A stretch of 6,819 bases of DNA from Auritidibacter sp. Marseille-P8566 (lineage in GTDB: Bacteria; Bacteroidota; Bacteroidia; Flavobacteriales; Flavobacteriaceae): positions 1-6,819 of the forward strand of contig CALPQA020000103.1 in assembly GCA_943325595.2 (NCBI GenBank), given 5' to 3'. The notes beneath the pieces are model-generated. The model did no database searches. It saw nothing but the letters and a program-made list of their open reading frames with translations, and was not told where the DNA came from. Numbering within the stretch: position 1 is the stretch's first letter; each line of letters opens with the position of its first letter. Of the stretch, positions 1 through 6,819 are shown in pieces. The position numbers and the translations under genes were made by a program.

Positions 1-549
1 AAAAAATTAGCCTATTCAGTATATTACAGATTACAAAAGAAAATTTCTAGTTTTAATATTCCAATAGATAGTGGCGATTTCTCGATGTTAAGCCGACGAG
101 TTGTTGATACAGTAGTAAGTATGCCAGAGCAAAGCAGGTATTTGAGAGGAATGAGAGCTTGGGTTGGATATAAACAAATTGGTTTTGAGTATGATAGAGA
201 CGAAAGATACGCTGGAGAAACCAAATACAGTTGGTCAAAATTATTTGAATTGGCCTTCAACGGGATTTTTAATTTCAGTGATTTCCCAGTAAAAATAATA
301 ACTCGATTGGGTTTTTTTACCGTCCTATTTTCATTAATCTACTTTTTGTACAATATCTACAGAAAGTTATATTATAACGATGTTCCGCAAGGTTTTACAG
401 CGACAATATTGGCAATAATTTTATTTAGTGGAGTTCAAATGATTTCATTAGGATTAATAGGCGAATATGTATTAAGAATATATAATCAAGTTAGAAATAG
501 ACCGTTATTTGTAGTCGATAAAATAATTCAAGACGGAATAGATAAATAA
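1..549 (+). CDS. GtrB/DPM1-like family 2 glycosyltransferase, membrane-anchored (5' partial)
   Basis: The reading frame is open from base 1, so the gene begins upstream; 182 C-terminal residues are present. Members of this family usually have about 310-320 residues, so the nucleotide-sugar binding half with the DxD region is missing here. Visible family marks, numbered within the window, are YYR (8-10), the acceptor-site stretch IPIDSGDFSMLSRR (20-33), RYLRGM (47-52), and RYAGETKYSW (69-78). Two hydrophobic helices follow, at about residues 103-121 and 131-153, then GLIGEYVLRIYNQVRNRP (151-168), the usual tail of GtrB-like enzymes. Known members transfer a sugar from a nucleotide sugar to polyprenyl phosphate at the inner face of the cytoplasmic membrane. 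The ATG at 85 is internal: it lies inside the conserved motif and is not the true start. The stop is 5 bases before the methyltransferase gene. The sugar used cannot be told. Confidence 0.92.
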   Translation, partial: KKLAYSVYYRLQKKISSFNIPIDSGDFSMLSRRVVDTVVSMPEQSRYLRGMRAWVGYKQIGFEYDRDERYAGETKYSWSKLFELAFNGIFNFSDFPVKIITRLGFFTVLFSLIYFLYNIYRKLYYNDVPQGFTATILAIILFSGVQMISLGLIGEYVLRIYNQVRNRPLFVVDKIIQDGIDK

Positions 550-554
550 AAACT

Positions 555-1319
555 ATGGATCATTTATACTACAAAGAATACTATAATTTAGAAAGAAAAC
601 ATTGGTGGTTTGTAGCCCGAGAAAGAATAATTACTAGTTTTATTGTCAAGCTTTTAAATCAAAATAAGCTAAGCACAACCGATTTAAATATATTAAATAT
701 TGGCTGTAGCACAGGAAGAAGTTCAGAATATTTATCAAAATTCGGGACCGTAACCTCCATCGAGTACGATCAATTTTGTTGTGAGTTTGCAAGAGAAAAA
801 ACTGGCTTAGAAATTATTCATGGATCAATAACCGAGTTGCCATTTGAAAAGGAATCGTTCGATTTAGTATGTGCTTTTGATGTAATTGAGCATGTAGAAA
901 ATGATGAATTAGCAGTTTTTGAGATGAAACGCGTAGCTAAAAGCAAAGGATTATTGTTAATAACAGTTCCTGCTTACATGGATTTATGGAGTCATCATGA
1001 TGTTATAAATCACCATTTCAGAAGGTATGAATCAGAGCAAATTAAAAACTTATTTAATTTGGAAATTAACGGAAAAGAAGTTTTTTCGTCTTATTTCAAT
1101 TTTTTCTTATTCATCCCAATTTACCTCATTAGAAAAGCCAGTAATTTATTAAACTCAGGAAAGAACAGGTCAGGTTCGGGAAGTGATTTCGAGGCATTTA
1201 AACCAGGAATTTTAAATCAAGTACTTAATTATTTGATGGGTTCCGAAAAGCTATTTATAAATAATAATATCAGGTTGCCATTTGGGGTTTCATTTATTTA
1301 TTCGTGGAAAAAAGATTAA
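555..1319 (+). CDS. Class I SAM-dependent methyltransferase
   Basis: A 254-residue soluble protein with a Rossmann-type methyltransferase core. Motif I is ILNIGCSTG (46-54), a glycine-rich SAM loop with Asn48 where an acidic residue is common. The acidic residue after strand 2 is probably Glu70 in SIEYD. GSITELPF (90-97) and FDLVCAFDVIEHVEND (102-117) match the strand 4 region of the family, and LLLITVPAY (from about 133) matches strand 5. The N-terminal YYNLERKHWWFVARERII (9-26) is a helix typical of a subgroup often found in polysaccharide clusters. A short hydrophobic patch, FNFFLFIPIYLI, sits in the C-terminal third and may contact the membrane or a lipid. The substrate is unknown; placement between a polyprenyl-phosphate glycosyltransferase and a GT-C transferase suggests methylation of a sugar or lipid-linked intermediate, which is inference. 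The leader is A-rich with no Shine-Dalgarno, and the start fits the domain boundary. The next gene starts 13 bases downstream. Confidence 0.9.
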   Translation: MDHLYYKEYYNLERKHWWFVARERIITSFIVKLLNQNKLSTTDLNILNIGCSTGRSSEYLSKFGTVTSIEYDQFCCEFAREKTGLEIIHGSITELPFEKESFDLVCAFDVIEHVENDELAVFEMKRVAKSKGLLLITVPAYMDLWSHHDVINHHFRRYESEQIKNLFNLEINGKEVFSSYFNFFLFIPIYLIRKASNLLNSGKNRSGSGSDFEAFKPGILNQVLNYLMGSEKLFINNNIRLPFGVSFIYSWKKD

Positions 1320-1332
1320 AAAGATATAAAAT

Positions 1333-3186
1333 ATGAAAGCAATTAATTTAATTAAAAGCAATTACATCCTTATAGCAATTATGTTTATTGCTGCTATAGC
1401 AAGGTTTTATCATATTGATTTTCAAAGTGTTTGGCTGGATGAAATACATACACTTAACGAGGCAAATCCAACAAAATCATTTTCGGAAGTATACGATGCA
1501 TTACTGGTTTCTGAGCCCCATCCGCCATTATATTTTTTTATAACACACATCGCTTTTAAGTTATTTGGATATACAACGTTCGTTGCAAGAATAGTTTCTG
1601 CCATTATTGGAATTGCAGGAGTTTTTAGCATATTCTTATTAGGAAAAGAAATTTTTAACAAGAATGTAGGAATTTATGCAGCTGTTTTATTAGCCTTTAA
1701 TTATTTTCATATTTACTATTCACAGGATGCTAGAATGTATCCTTTATTGTTTTTAATGACGGTATTGTCTTTTTATTACCTCATTAAATTTATTAAAAAG
1801 CCTACATATAAGTCCGTTTCAATGTATGTTCTTTTTTCTACATTGATGATTTATTGTCATTTTTTCGCACTATTTACATTGGTATCCCAATATCTAATTT
1901 TGTCTTATTTTATAATAAAACCATATGAAATAGCAAGAAAAAAGTTCTTCACTTATACATTGATTTCAGGAATAGTAACCATTATTTTATTTTTACCGGC
2001 CTACCGTTTATTTATCAAAACAACTGAAATAACTTCTATTTGGATTCAAATGCCAACACTAGATGTTTATACACAGTTTTTTAAAGACTTTTTTGGGCAA
2101 TCAGAAATTGTATTGTTTTTTGTTGTTTCATTAATCATATTATTTTTCATTCAATTATTTTCTATCGAAAACACTAAAAAATTCACGATAAACCCTAAGG
2201 AAGATAAATTATTGTTTAGTTTTTTTATTCTTTTTATTTGGTTGCTCGTTACGCTTTTTTTACCATTAGTAAGAACCTATACAAGCTTACCGATGTTAAT
2301 AAATAGGTACTTTATTAATATTCTTCCAGTAATAATAATAGTGGTTTCCATAGGGCTTTATTTTATAAAAAATGAGGTCGTTAGGTATTCAATTCTGAGT
2401 ATTGTTTTGTTGTTTTCTGTTACAGATATTGTCATAGTTAAAAAATATTACAAGCAACCAAACAAAACCCAATTTAGGGAAGTAACTCAATTTATAATCG
2501 ATAATAATTCAAATAATGATCCTATTGTAACTAGTTTAAGTTGGTATTTCCCTTATTTTTTAAACAATGAAAAAGTGAAAAACACCATAATTGACGGAAC
2601 TCTTGATAATTATGTAAATGAGATGATTCAGGATTCTACAAAAAGGAAATCCTTTTGGTATGTTGATGCTCATAATAGGCCGTATAAGATTACAGATGAA
2701 ACACAAAAATATCTAGAGAGTAACTTTTCTATTGAAAACAATGTTGATTTATATGACACTTGGACTAAACATTACGTAAAAAGTTCTAGCGAACTTTCTA
2801 AAAAAGACATTTCAGAATTTAATCCAATTAAAGATAAAAATGGAGATGGAATTAATTTTGCAATTGAAAAATTTGAAAGTGATGAAGAGACAATTAATAT
2901 TGTTGGTTGGGCTTACTTAGAGAACGTAGAATCTCAAAATTCGAATTTAGAATTAATATTAATTTCGAATGATAAAGCCTACTTACTTCCAAAGCAAAAA
3001 ATGAAACGTGACGATGTTACAACCTATTTTAAAAGTCAAAAAGATTTAAGTAACTCTGGTTTTGAATCAAAAACATATCTTAAAAAAGTGCCACCAGGAA
3101 AATACCAATTAGGAATTTGTATTAAAAATCCTAATGAAAATAAAAAAGGCCTGGTCATAACAGATAAAATTTTTGAAAAGAATTAA
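1333..3186 (+). CDS. GT-C (ArnT/PMT-like, GT39-type) membrane glycosyltransferase with soluble C-terminal domain
   Basis: A 617-residue protein with about 11-12 hydrophobic segments between residues 10 and 370, then about 250 mostly hydrophilic residues. The first outer loop carries WLDEIHT (34-40); Asp36-Glu37 matches the acidic pair that is catalytic or metal-binding in GT-C enzymes of the ArnT/PMT type. HPPLYFF (63-69), YYSQDARMYPLL (128-139) and RYFINILP (325-332) are further marks of the family. Such enzymes take a sugar from a polyprenyl-phosphate donor on the outer face of the membrane and transfer it to lipid, glycan or protein. The upstream GtrB-like gene could make that donor. From about residue 492 there is a separate domain with IVGWAYLE (523-530), RDDVTTYF (559-566) and PGKYQLGICI (588-597). 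Its alternating pattern suggests a beta-sandwich, and it also holds the EF-hand-like loop DKNGDG at 501-506. The leader at 1320-1332 is purine-rich. Acceptor and sugar are unknown. Confidence 0.85.
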   Translation: MKAINLIKSNYILIAIMFIAAIARFYHIDFQSVWLDEIHTLNEANPTKSFSEVYDALLVSEPHPPLYFFITHIAFKLFGYTTFVARIVSAIIGIAGVFSIFLLGKEIFNKNVGIYAAVLLAFNYFHIYYSQDARMYPLLFLMTVLSFYYLIKFIKKPTYKSVSMYVLFSTLMIYCHFFALFTLVSQYLILSYFIIKPYEIARKKFFTYTLISGIVTIILFLPAYRLFIKTTEITSIWIQMPTLDVYTQFFKDFFGQSEIVLFFVVSLIILFFIQLFSIENTKKFTINPKEDKLLFSFFILFIWLLVTLFLPLVRTYTSLPMLINRYFINILPVIIIVVSIGLYFIKNEVVRYSILSIVLLFSVTDIVIVKKYYKQPNKTQFREVTQFIIDNNSNNDPIVTSLSWYFPYFLNNEKVKNTIIDGTLDNYVNEMIQDSTKRKSFWYVDAHNRPYKITDETQKYLESNFSIENNVDLYDTWTKHYVKSSSELSKKDISEFNPIKDKNGDGINFAIEKFESDEETINIVGWAYLENVESQNSNLELILISNDKAYLLPKQKMKRDDVTTYFKSQKDLSNSGFESKTYLKKVPPGKYQLGICIKNPNENKKGLVITDKIFEKN

Positions 3187-3226
3187 TGGAATAATAATGC
3201 TTTAGTTTTCACTTCATTCTATTAAT
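3182..3226. repeat. Imperfect AT-rich inverted repeat between the GT-C and wzx genes
   Basis: Bases 3182-3192 (ATTAATGGAAT) pair with 3216-3226 (ATTCTATTAAT) over 11 positions, one of them a G-U wobble, around a 23-base loop. The left arm contains the stop codon of the GT-C gene. The stem has only one G-C pair and no strong T-tract after it, so it is not a convincing terminator; in AT-rich DNA such a repeat can arise by chance. It lies in the only gap of more than 13 bases (3187-3233). No clear Bacteroidota promoter (TTTG ... TAnnTTTG) is seen in that gap. Confidence 0.25.
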
Positions 3227-3233
3227 AAAATTA

Positions 3234-4508
3234 ATGTTAAAAGAAAAAATATTTCAAAAGTTAGGCGCTAAACAAACCAAAGATTTTATAATTTATGGTT
3301 TTGGGCAAGCTATTAATCTTATCAGTCCTTTATTAGTAATTCCCTACATTGTATCAATTTGTGGAGAAGAAGGTTTAGGAAAAGCGGGTGTTGGTTTTTC
3401 ATTTGCATTAATCGCGATTGTATTAGTAGATTATGGTTCTTATATAAATGGAACCAAAGAAGTCTCCATCAACAACAATAACAAAGAAATATTAGAAGAA
3501 CGATTTACAACAATATTTTTAGCAAAATTTATTTTGTTGTTAGTGGTAATTTCGCTTTGTAGTATTATAATTTTTACCATTCCCTTTTTTCAAAAAGACA
3601 AAATACAATTGCTTTTAAGCCTTTTAATTGTTGTGGGTCAGTTTATTAATCCAATATGGTTTTTTCAAGGACTTCAAAACTTCAAATGGATAACCATTAT
3701 CAATGTGCTCTCAAAGGCTATTTATGTTTCAGCTGTATTTATATTTATAAAAAAACCAGAAGATTATATATACATCAACTTTTTATTAGGCATAGGATTA
3801 CTTATTGCCAGTTTGTTAGGCTTTTTCTGGATTTATAAAACGTTCTCATTTTCATTAAAAAAATGTTCATTAACCGCTGCATTAACTTTGATAAAGACTG
3901 AATTTTCATTGACGGTTTCACAATTGTTTTTTTCATTTTATCAATATGCCCCAATTATGATAATCAGTTATGTATGCGGAAGCTTCATTGCGGGGCAATA
4001 CAGAATCATAGACCAAGTTATCATGATTTTTAGAACGTATTTTCAAATGTTTTTTAATTTTATTTATGCAGACATTTGTCTAAAAATATCCAAAGAGGTA
4101 ACAATAGGAGTTTCAAGCTGGAAATTTTTTAACGGATTCAATTATTTGTTTGTCATGCTAATTCTAATTTGTTTTTATTTTAATGCAAGTGAAATTTTAG
4201 TTTTCTTTAAAATAAACCCAAACGACAATATCAAATTAGTAAACTATTTAAAAATTGGGCTATTAATTCCGGTATTAATGGGGATTTCCTTCGCATTAAA
4301 ACAATTGATGTTCTCGTTCAATAAAAACGAACAATATATAAAAATCACAATTTTTTCAACTATTTTAAGTATGATTGTACTGTTCACATTATTACAATCA
4401 ATAGGGTTAAAAGGCGCTTTTATTTCCACGATTATTATCGAATTTATTATTATAATGTCGTATAGTTTAGTATTAAGAAGTAGTTTTGTAAAAAATACCA
4501 CAAAATAA
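3234..4508 (+). CDS. wzx: Wzx-type polysaccharide repeat-unit flippase (RfbX family)
   Basis: A 424-residue, strongly hydrophobic protein with about 12 predicted membrane segments, the length and layout of the polysaccharide-specific branch of the MOP transporter superfamily. The N-terminus has GFGQAINLISPLLVIPYIV (22-40) and then DYGSYINGTKEVS (66-78), the usual first helix and the G-x-K loop of RfbX-like proteins. NPIWFFQGLQNF (139-150) is the most diagnostic motif. YQYAPIMIISYVCG (236-249) and AGQYRIIDQVI (253-263) match the seventh and eighth helix region. These proteins move an undecaprenyl-pyrophosphate-linked repeat unit from the inner to the outer face of the cytoplasmic membrane. The ATG at 3234 is chosen because the frame is closed by TAA codons at 3192-3197 and no other good start exists. 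The gene stops 4 bases before the polymerase gene, so they are very likely translated from one message. Substrate is unknown, as Wzx sequences vary with the glycan. Confidence 0.9.
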   Translation: MLKEKIFQKLGAKQTKDFIIYGFGQAINLISPLLVIPYIVSICGEEGLGKAGVGFSFALIAIVLVDYGSYINGTKEVSINNNNKEILEERFTTIFLAKFILLLVVISLCSIIIFTIPFFQKDKIQLLLSLLIVVGQFINPIWFFQGLQNFKWITIINVLSKAIYVSAVFIFIKKPEDYIYINFLLGIGLLIASLLGFFWIYKTFSFSLKKCSLTAALTLIKTEFSLTVSQLFFSFYQYAPIMIISYVCGSFIAGQYRIIDQVIMIFRTYFQMFFNFIYADICLKISKEVTIGVSSWKFFNGFNYLFVMLILICFYFNASEILVFFKINPNDNIKLVNYLKIGLLIPVLMGISFALKQLMFSFNKNEQYIKITIFSTILSMIVLFTLLQSIGLKGAFISTIIIEFIIIMSYSLVLRSSFVKNTTK

Positions 4509-4512
4509 TCTA

Positions 4513-5778
4513 ATGATTCAAGAAAAGTCAAATAATGTTCTTTATCAACTGCTTTTTGCACTTTGTGTCTTGATACCGTATGTAAATATTTACGAATTAA
4601 CTTTTTTGGTTTGGTTCTTAACTTTTGCAATAACAATTTCAAATAGATACTCTGTAAGAATAGTTAAATACATAACCTGTTTTTCAGTTATTTTAGCGAC
4701 AGCATTTGTAGTTAGTTTCTTTAAAAATGAAAGCACATATAATTTTTTTAGAGATATTGCCTACTTGCTTAAACCAATAATTGGTCTGTTAGTTGGGTAT
4801 CAATTGTATAAAAAATGTCAAAATAAATTTTTCACAACAGTAATTTATACGGGTTTATTAATATCTTGTTTTCACCTACTTATTGTTTTCATTACATTTA
4901 TTAGATTCCATGCCATTACGGTAAATTTATTGCGAGAATATTGTGGCTACCATAGCGACTATGAAGTTTATGTCTTAGTACTACTAATGTTTTATAATAA
5001 ATTTGAAATAAATTGGTCTAAGAAAAAGGTACAAGTTTTTATTGCAATCGTTGCCCTTTCCAGTTTTTTATATTTATCAAGAACCAATTTCATTCAACTA
5101 ATAATTCTTTTTATTGCGATGAAAGGATATTTTGTACTCAACAAAAAGTCAGTAACAATTGTATCATCCATTGTCTTATTTGTAGTTGTTGGATATACAG
5201 CCGTTTACCAATCTAATCCTCATAGATCAGGTAAAGGAATTGAGGCTTTTTTATACAAAATTAAAAACGCACCCATCGAACCTTTTAAAACAAAAATAGA
5301 TAAAGACAATTGGAAAGATTTTAATGATAATTATAGGTCATATGAAAATATTCTTACAGTAAAACAAGTTTCTATTCAGGGGACATCAGCAGTACTTTTT
5401 GGCAAAGGATTAGGCGCTACAATAAACCTAGGTAGAGAAATTTGGACAAATGATGGCGAATTTATTCAGTACATCCCAATTCTTCACAATGGTTTTGCTA
5501 CAGTTTTTCTAAAATCGGGTATTTTTGGACTGTTTTTTTTATTGATTTTCATGTATTTATTAGGCAAACCAGTAAAGTCAAATCTTGTTTCTGTTCAAAA
5601 CCTAAATTTTATTTTAATTGGAACAGCGATTTTTCTAATCGTTTCAAATTGGGTTTTTATGGGCTTATATTTAAAACTTGATAATAAATCCATACTTCTA
5701 GGATTTATAATTTGCTACCGTGAATTTTTATTAAAAAACAATAATCAACAAAAAAATAAACAAGTTACTTTAGAATGA
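4513..5778 (+). CDS. wzy: Wzy-type O-antigen polymerase / ligase-like membrane protein
   Basis: A 421-residue protein with about 10-12 hydrophobic segments and one large hydrophilic loop at about residues 233-325, the layout of Wzy polymerases and of WaaL-type ligases. Supporting marks are LYLSRTNFIQLIILF (186-200), an Arg after a Ser in a helix start; LFGKGLGA (295-302) late in the large loop; and HNGFATVFLKSGIFGLFF (325-342), the HNG...GxxG pattern common in the O-antigen polymerase/ligase group. Wzy joins repeat units on the outer face of the membrane after Wzx has moved them; WaaL joins finished glycan to lipid A. Being next to wzx and between glycosyltransferase genes favours polymerase. 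The family is poorly conserved, so the choice rests on topology and context. The stop TGA overlaps the next start in an ATGA arrangement. A T8 run at 5533-5540 lies inside the gene. Confidence 0.82.
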   Translation: MIQEKSNNVLYQLLFALCVLIPYVNIYELTFLVWFLTFAITISNRYSVRIVKYITCFSVILATAFVVSFFKNESTYNFFRDIAYLLKPIIGLLVGYQLYKKCQNKFFTTVIYTGLLISCFHLLIVFITFIRFHAITVNLLREYCGYHSDYEVYVLVLLMFYNKFEINWSKKKVQVFIAIVALSSFLYLSRTNFIQLIILFIAMKGYFVLNKKSVTIVSSIVLFVVVGYTAVYQSNPHRSGKGIEAFLYKIKNAPIEPFKTKIDKDNWKDFNDNYRSYENILTVKQVSIQGTSAVLFGKGLGATINLGREIWTNDGEFIQYIPILHNGFATVFLKSGIFGLFFLLIFMYLLGKPVKSNLVSVQNLNFILIGTAIFLIVSNWVFMGLYLKLDNKSILLGFIICYREFLLKNNNQQKNKQVTLE

Positions 5779-6819
5779 AAACAGTAAATTTTTTTGTTGA
5801 TTGTCATGTGTTTGACGGAAACCTTCAAGGTACTACAACCTATTTGAAAGGATTATATCAAGAATTGATTAATGATAAAAGTAAAAACTTTTTCTTGGCA
5901 GCTCAAAATATTGAAAAGCTACAATCTGTTTTTGGAATCCATGAGAATGTTATTTATTTACAATATGCATCCACAAATAAGTTCGTCAGATTATTGGTTG
6001 ATATTCCCAAGCTAATCACTCAGAATAAAATTGACTACGCCCATTTTCAGTATGTAGTTCCGCCCATAAAAAGATGCAAATACATTGTTACTATCCACGA
6101 CGTACTATTTTTAGATTTCCCACAATATTTCCCACTTTTTTATCGAATAAAAAATAGTTTTTTATTTAAATATAGCGCCAAAAAATCAGATATTGTTCTC
6201 ACGGTTTCCCAATATTCTAAAGAAAAAATCGAAGAACATTTTCATCTTTCCGATGTAAAAATAACTCCCAACGCTATTGATTTGGCATATTTTGAAACAT
6301 ACAATAAAGAAAATGAAGTTCAAATTGTAAAAGATAAATTCAATTTTGAAAATTATTTTTTATTTGTTAGCCGATGGGAACCAAGAAAAAATCATCTTAC
6401 GTTGCTTAAAACATTTGTAGAAAACGGATATTACAAAAAATACAAATTAGTTTTTATTGGCGATGATGCAATTGAAAATAAAAGGTACAATAACTATTAT
6501 AATTTGCTAGGAAACGAAGTAAAAGAACAAATAGTCAGCTTAAAGAAAATAGGATTTCATGATTTAGTACACCTCGTTAGAGCATCAACATTATCAGTAT
6601 ATCCCTCTTTTGCAGAAGGATTTGGCATTCCTCCATTAGAGTCTATTGCGTCAGGTATCCCAACAGTTTGTTCTAATACAACCGCAATGTCAGATTTTAA
6701 ATTTATTGGTAATTGCTTTTTTGACCCATTTAGTTCAGACGATTTGAACTTGAAAATTATAATCGCTTTACAGGACAATTTAATTGAAGAAAAACGAAAT
6801 CAAGTCCATTTGAAATACA
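5775..6819 (+). CDS. Family 4 glycosyltransferase, GT-B fold (3' partial)
   Basis: The frame is open from the ATG at 5775 to the last base, giving 348 residues; family members of this type usually have about 360-390, so only the end is missing. The N-terminal domain begins with VNFFVDCHVFDG (4-15) and the glycine-loop region LQGTTTYLKGL (17-27); IVTIHDVLFLDFPQYF (about 105-120) has the typical His108-Asp109. SQYSKEKI marks the linker to the C-terminal donor domain. That domain has SRWEPRKNH (199-207), with Arg200 and Lys205 in the places that bind donor phosphates, and AEGFGIPPLE, whose Glu281 and Glu289 form the EX7E motif. The enzyme is cytoplasmic or membrane-associated, retaining, and probably adds a nucleotide-activated sugar to the lipid-linked repeat unit exported by the upstream flippase. 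The start overlaps the stop of the polymerase gene by 4 bases (ATGA), which points to translational coupling. Donor sugar and linkage cannot be read. Confidence 0.93.
   Translation, partial: MKTVNFFVDCHVFDGNLQGTTTYLKGLYQELINDKSKNFFLAAQNIEKLQSVFGIHENVIYLQYASTNKFVRLLVDIPKLITQNKIDYAHFQYVVPPIKRCKYIVTIHDVLFLDFPQYFPLFYRIKNSFLFKYSAKKSDIVLTVSQYSKEKIEEHFHLSDVKITPNAIDLAYFETYNKENEVQIVKDKFNFENYFLFVSRWEPRKNHLTLLKTFVENGYYKKYKLVFIGDDAIENKRYNNYYNLLGNEVKEQIVSLKKIGFHDLVHLVRASTLSVYPSFAEGFGIPPLESIASGIPTVCSNTTAMSDFKFIGNCFFDPFSSDDLNLKIIIALQDNLIEEKRNQVHLKY

Noticed and set aside
85..549. A separate 154-residue gene starting at the ATG at 85
   Set aside because: The same frame is open back to base 1 and encodes conserved GT2 sequence (YYR and IPIDSGDF) directly before this ATG, so it is an internal Met of a truncated gene.
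3184..3194. A TAATG stop-start at the end of the GT-C gene, in the same frame as wzx
   Set aside because: The ATG at 3186 is followed by one codon and then TAA TAA at 3192-3197, so it cannot be the wzx start; at most it is a two-codon ORF arising by chance.
3187..3233. A promoter for wzx
   Set aside because: I looked for the Bacteroidota -33/-7 pattern (TTTG and TAnnTTTG) and saw no match; only AT-rich sequence.
3216..3233. The inverted repeat as a rho-independent terminator
   Set aside because: The stem has a single G-C pair, a 23-base loop and no T-run after it, and co-oriented genes of the same pathway follow directly.
4244..4642. A 132-residue open frame on the minus strand
   Set aside because: It lies across the end of wzx and the start of wzy, both well supported by motifs; its protein has no recognisable domain and it is a shadow of AT-rich coding DNA.
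5533..5540. T8 run inside the wzy gene as a phase-variation tract
   Set aside because: Runs of seven to eight T are expected in hydrophobic, AT-rich coding DNA (another is at about 311-317), the frame is intact and there is no repeat-unit tract.
6557..6778. A 73-residue open frame on the minus strand
   Set aside because: It is opposite the EX7E region of the GT4 gene, whose + strand frame is clearly real.

Overview
The window is a low-GC (about 30% by eye), gene-dense stretch with all genes on the + strand. It looks like part of a surface-polysaccharide (O-antigen, capsule or exopolysaccharide) locus. The base composition, the A-rich leaders without clear Shine-Dalgarno sequences, and the style of the proteins suggest a member of the Bacteroidota, most likely Flavobacteriaceae. 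This assignment is inferred from composition and protein style, because no rRNA or other marker gene is present.

Layout from left to right: (1) 1-549, the C-terminal part of a GtrB/DPM1-like family 2 glycosyltransferase with two C-terminal membrane helices; (2) 555-1319, a class I SAM-dependent methyltransferase; (3) 1333-3186, a multi-spanning GT-C glycosyltransferase (ArnT/PMT-like) with a soluble C-terminal domain predicted to be beta-rich; (4) 3234-4508, a Wzx-type flippase; (5) 4513-5778, a Wzy-type O-antigen polymerase/ligase-like protein; (6) 5775-6819, a GT4 glycosyltransferase that runs off the right edge. Spacings are 5, 13, 47 and 4 bases, then a 4-base ATGA overlap, so the genes are probably co-transcribed. 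The 47-base gap at 3187-3233 is the longest non-coding stretch and holds a weak AT-rich inverted repeat.

The genes suggest two linked activities. Genes 1 and 3 resemble the two halves of a polyprenyl-phosphate-sugar pathway: the GT2 charges the lipid with a sugar on the cytoplasmic side, and the GT-C enzyme transfers that sugar to an acceptor on the outer face. The methyltransferase lies between them and may modify the same product. Genes 4-6 are typical Wzx/Wzy pathway parts: repeat-unit assembly (GT4), export (Wzx) and polymerisation (Wzy). The sugars, the linkages and the acceptor cannot be read from this sequence.

I found no RNA genes, CRISPR arrays, insertion sequences, attachment sites or convincing promoters. 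Nothing here is clearly a new system. The points most worth a second look are the GT2-methyltransferase-GT-C module and the C-terminal domain fused to the GT-C enzyme, including an EF-hand-like loop at its start.
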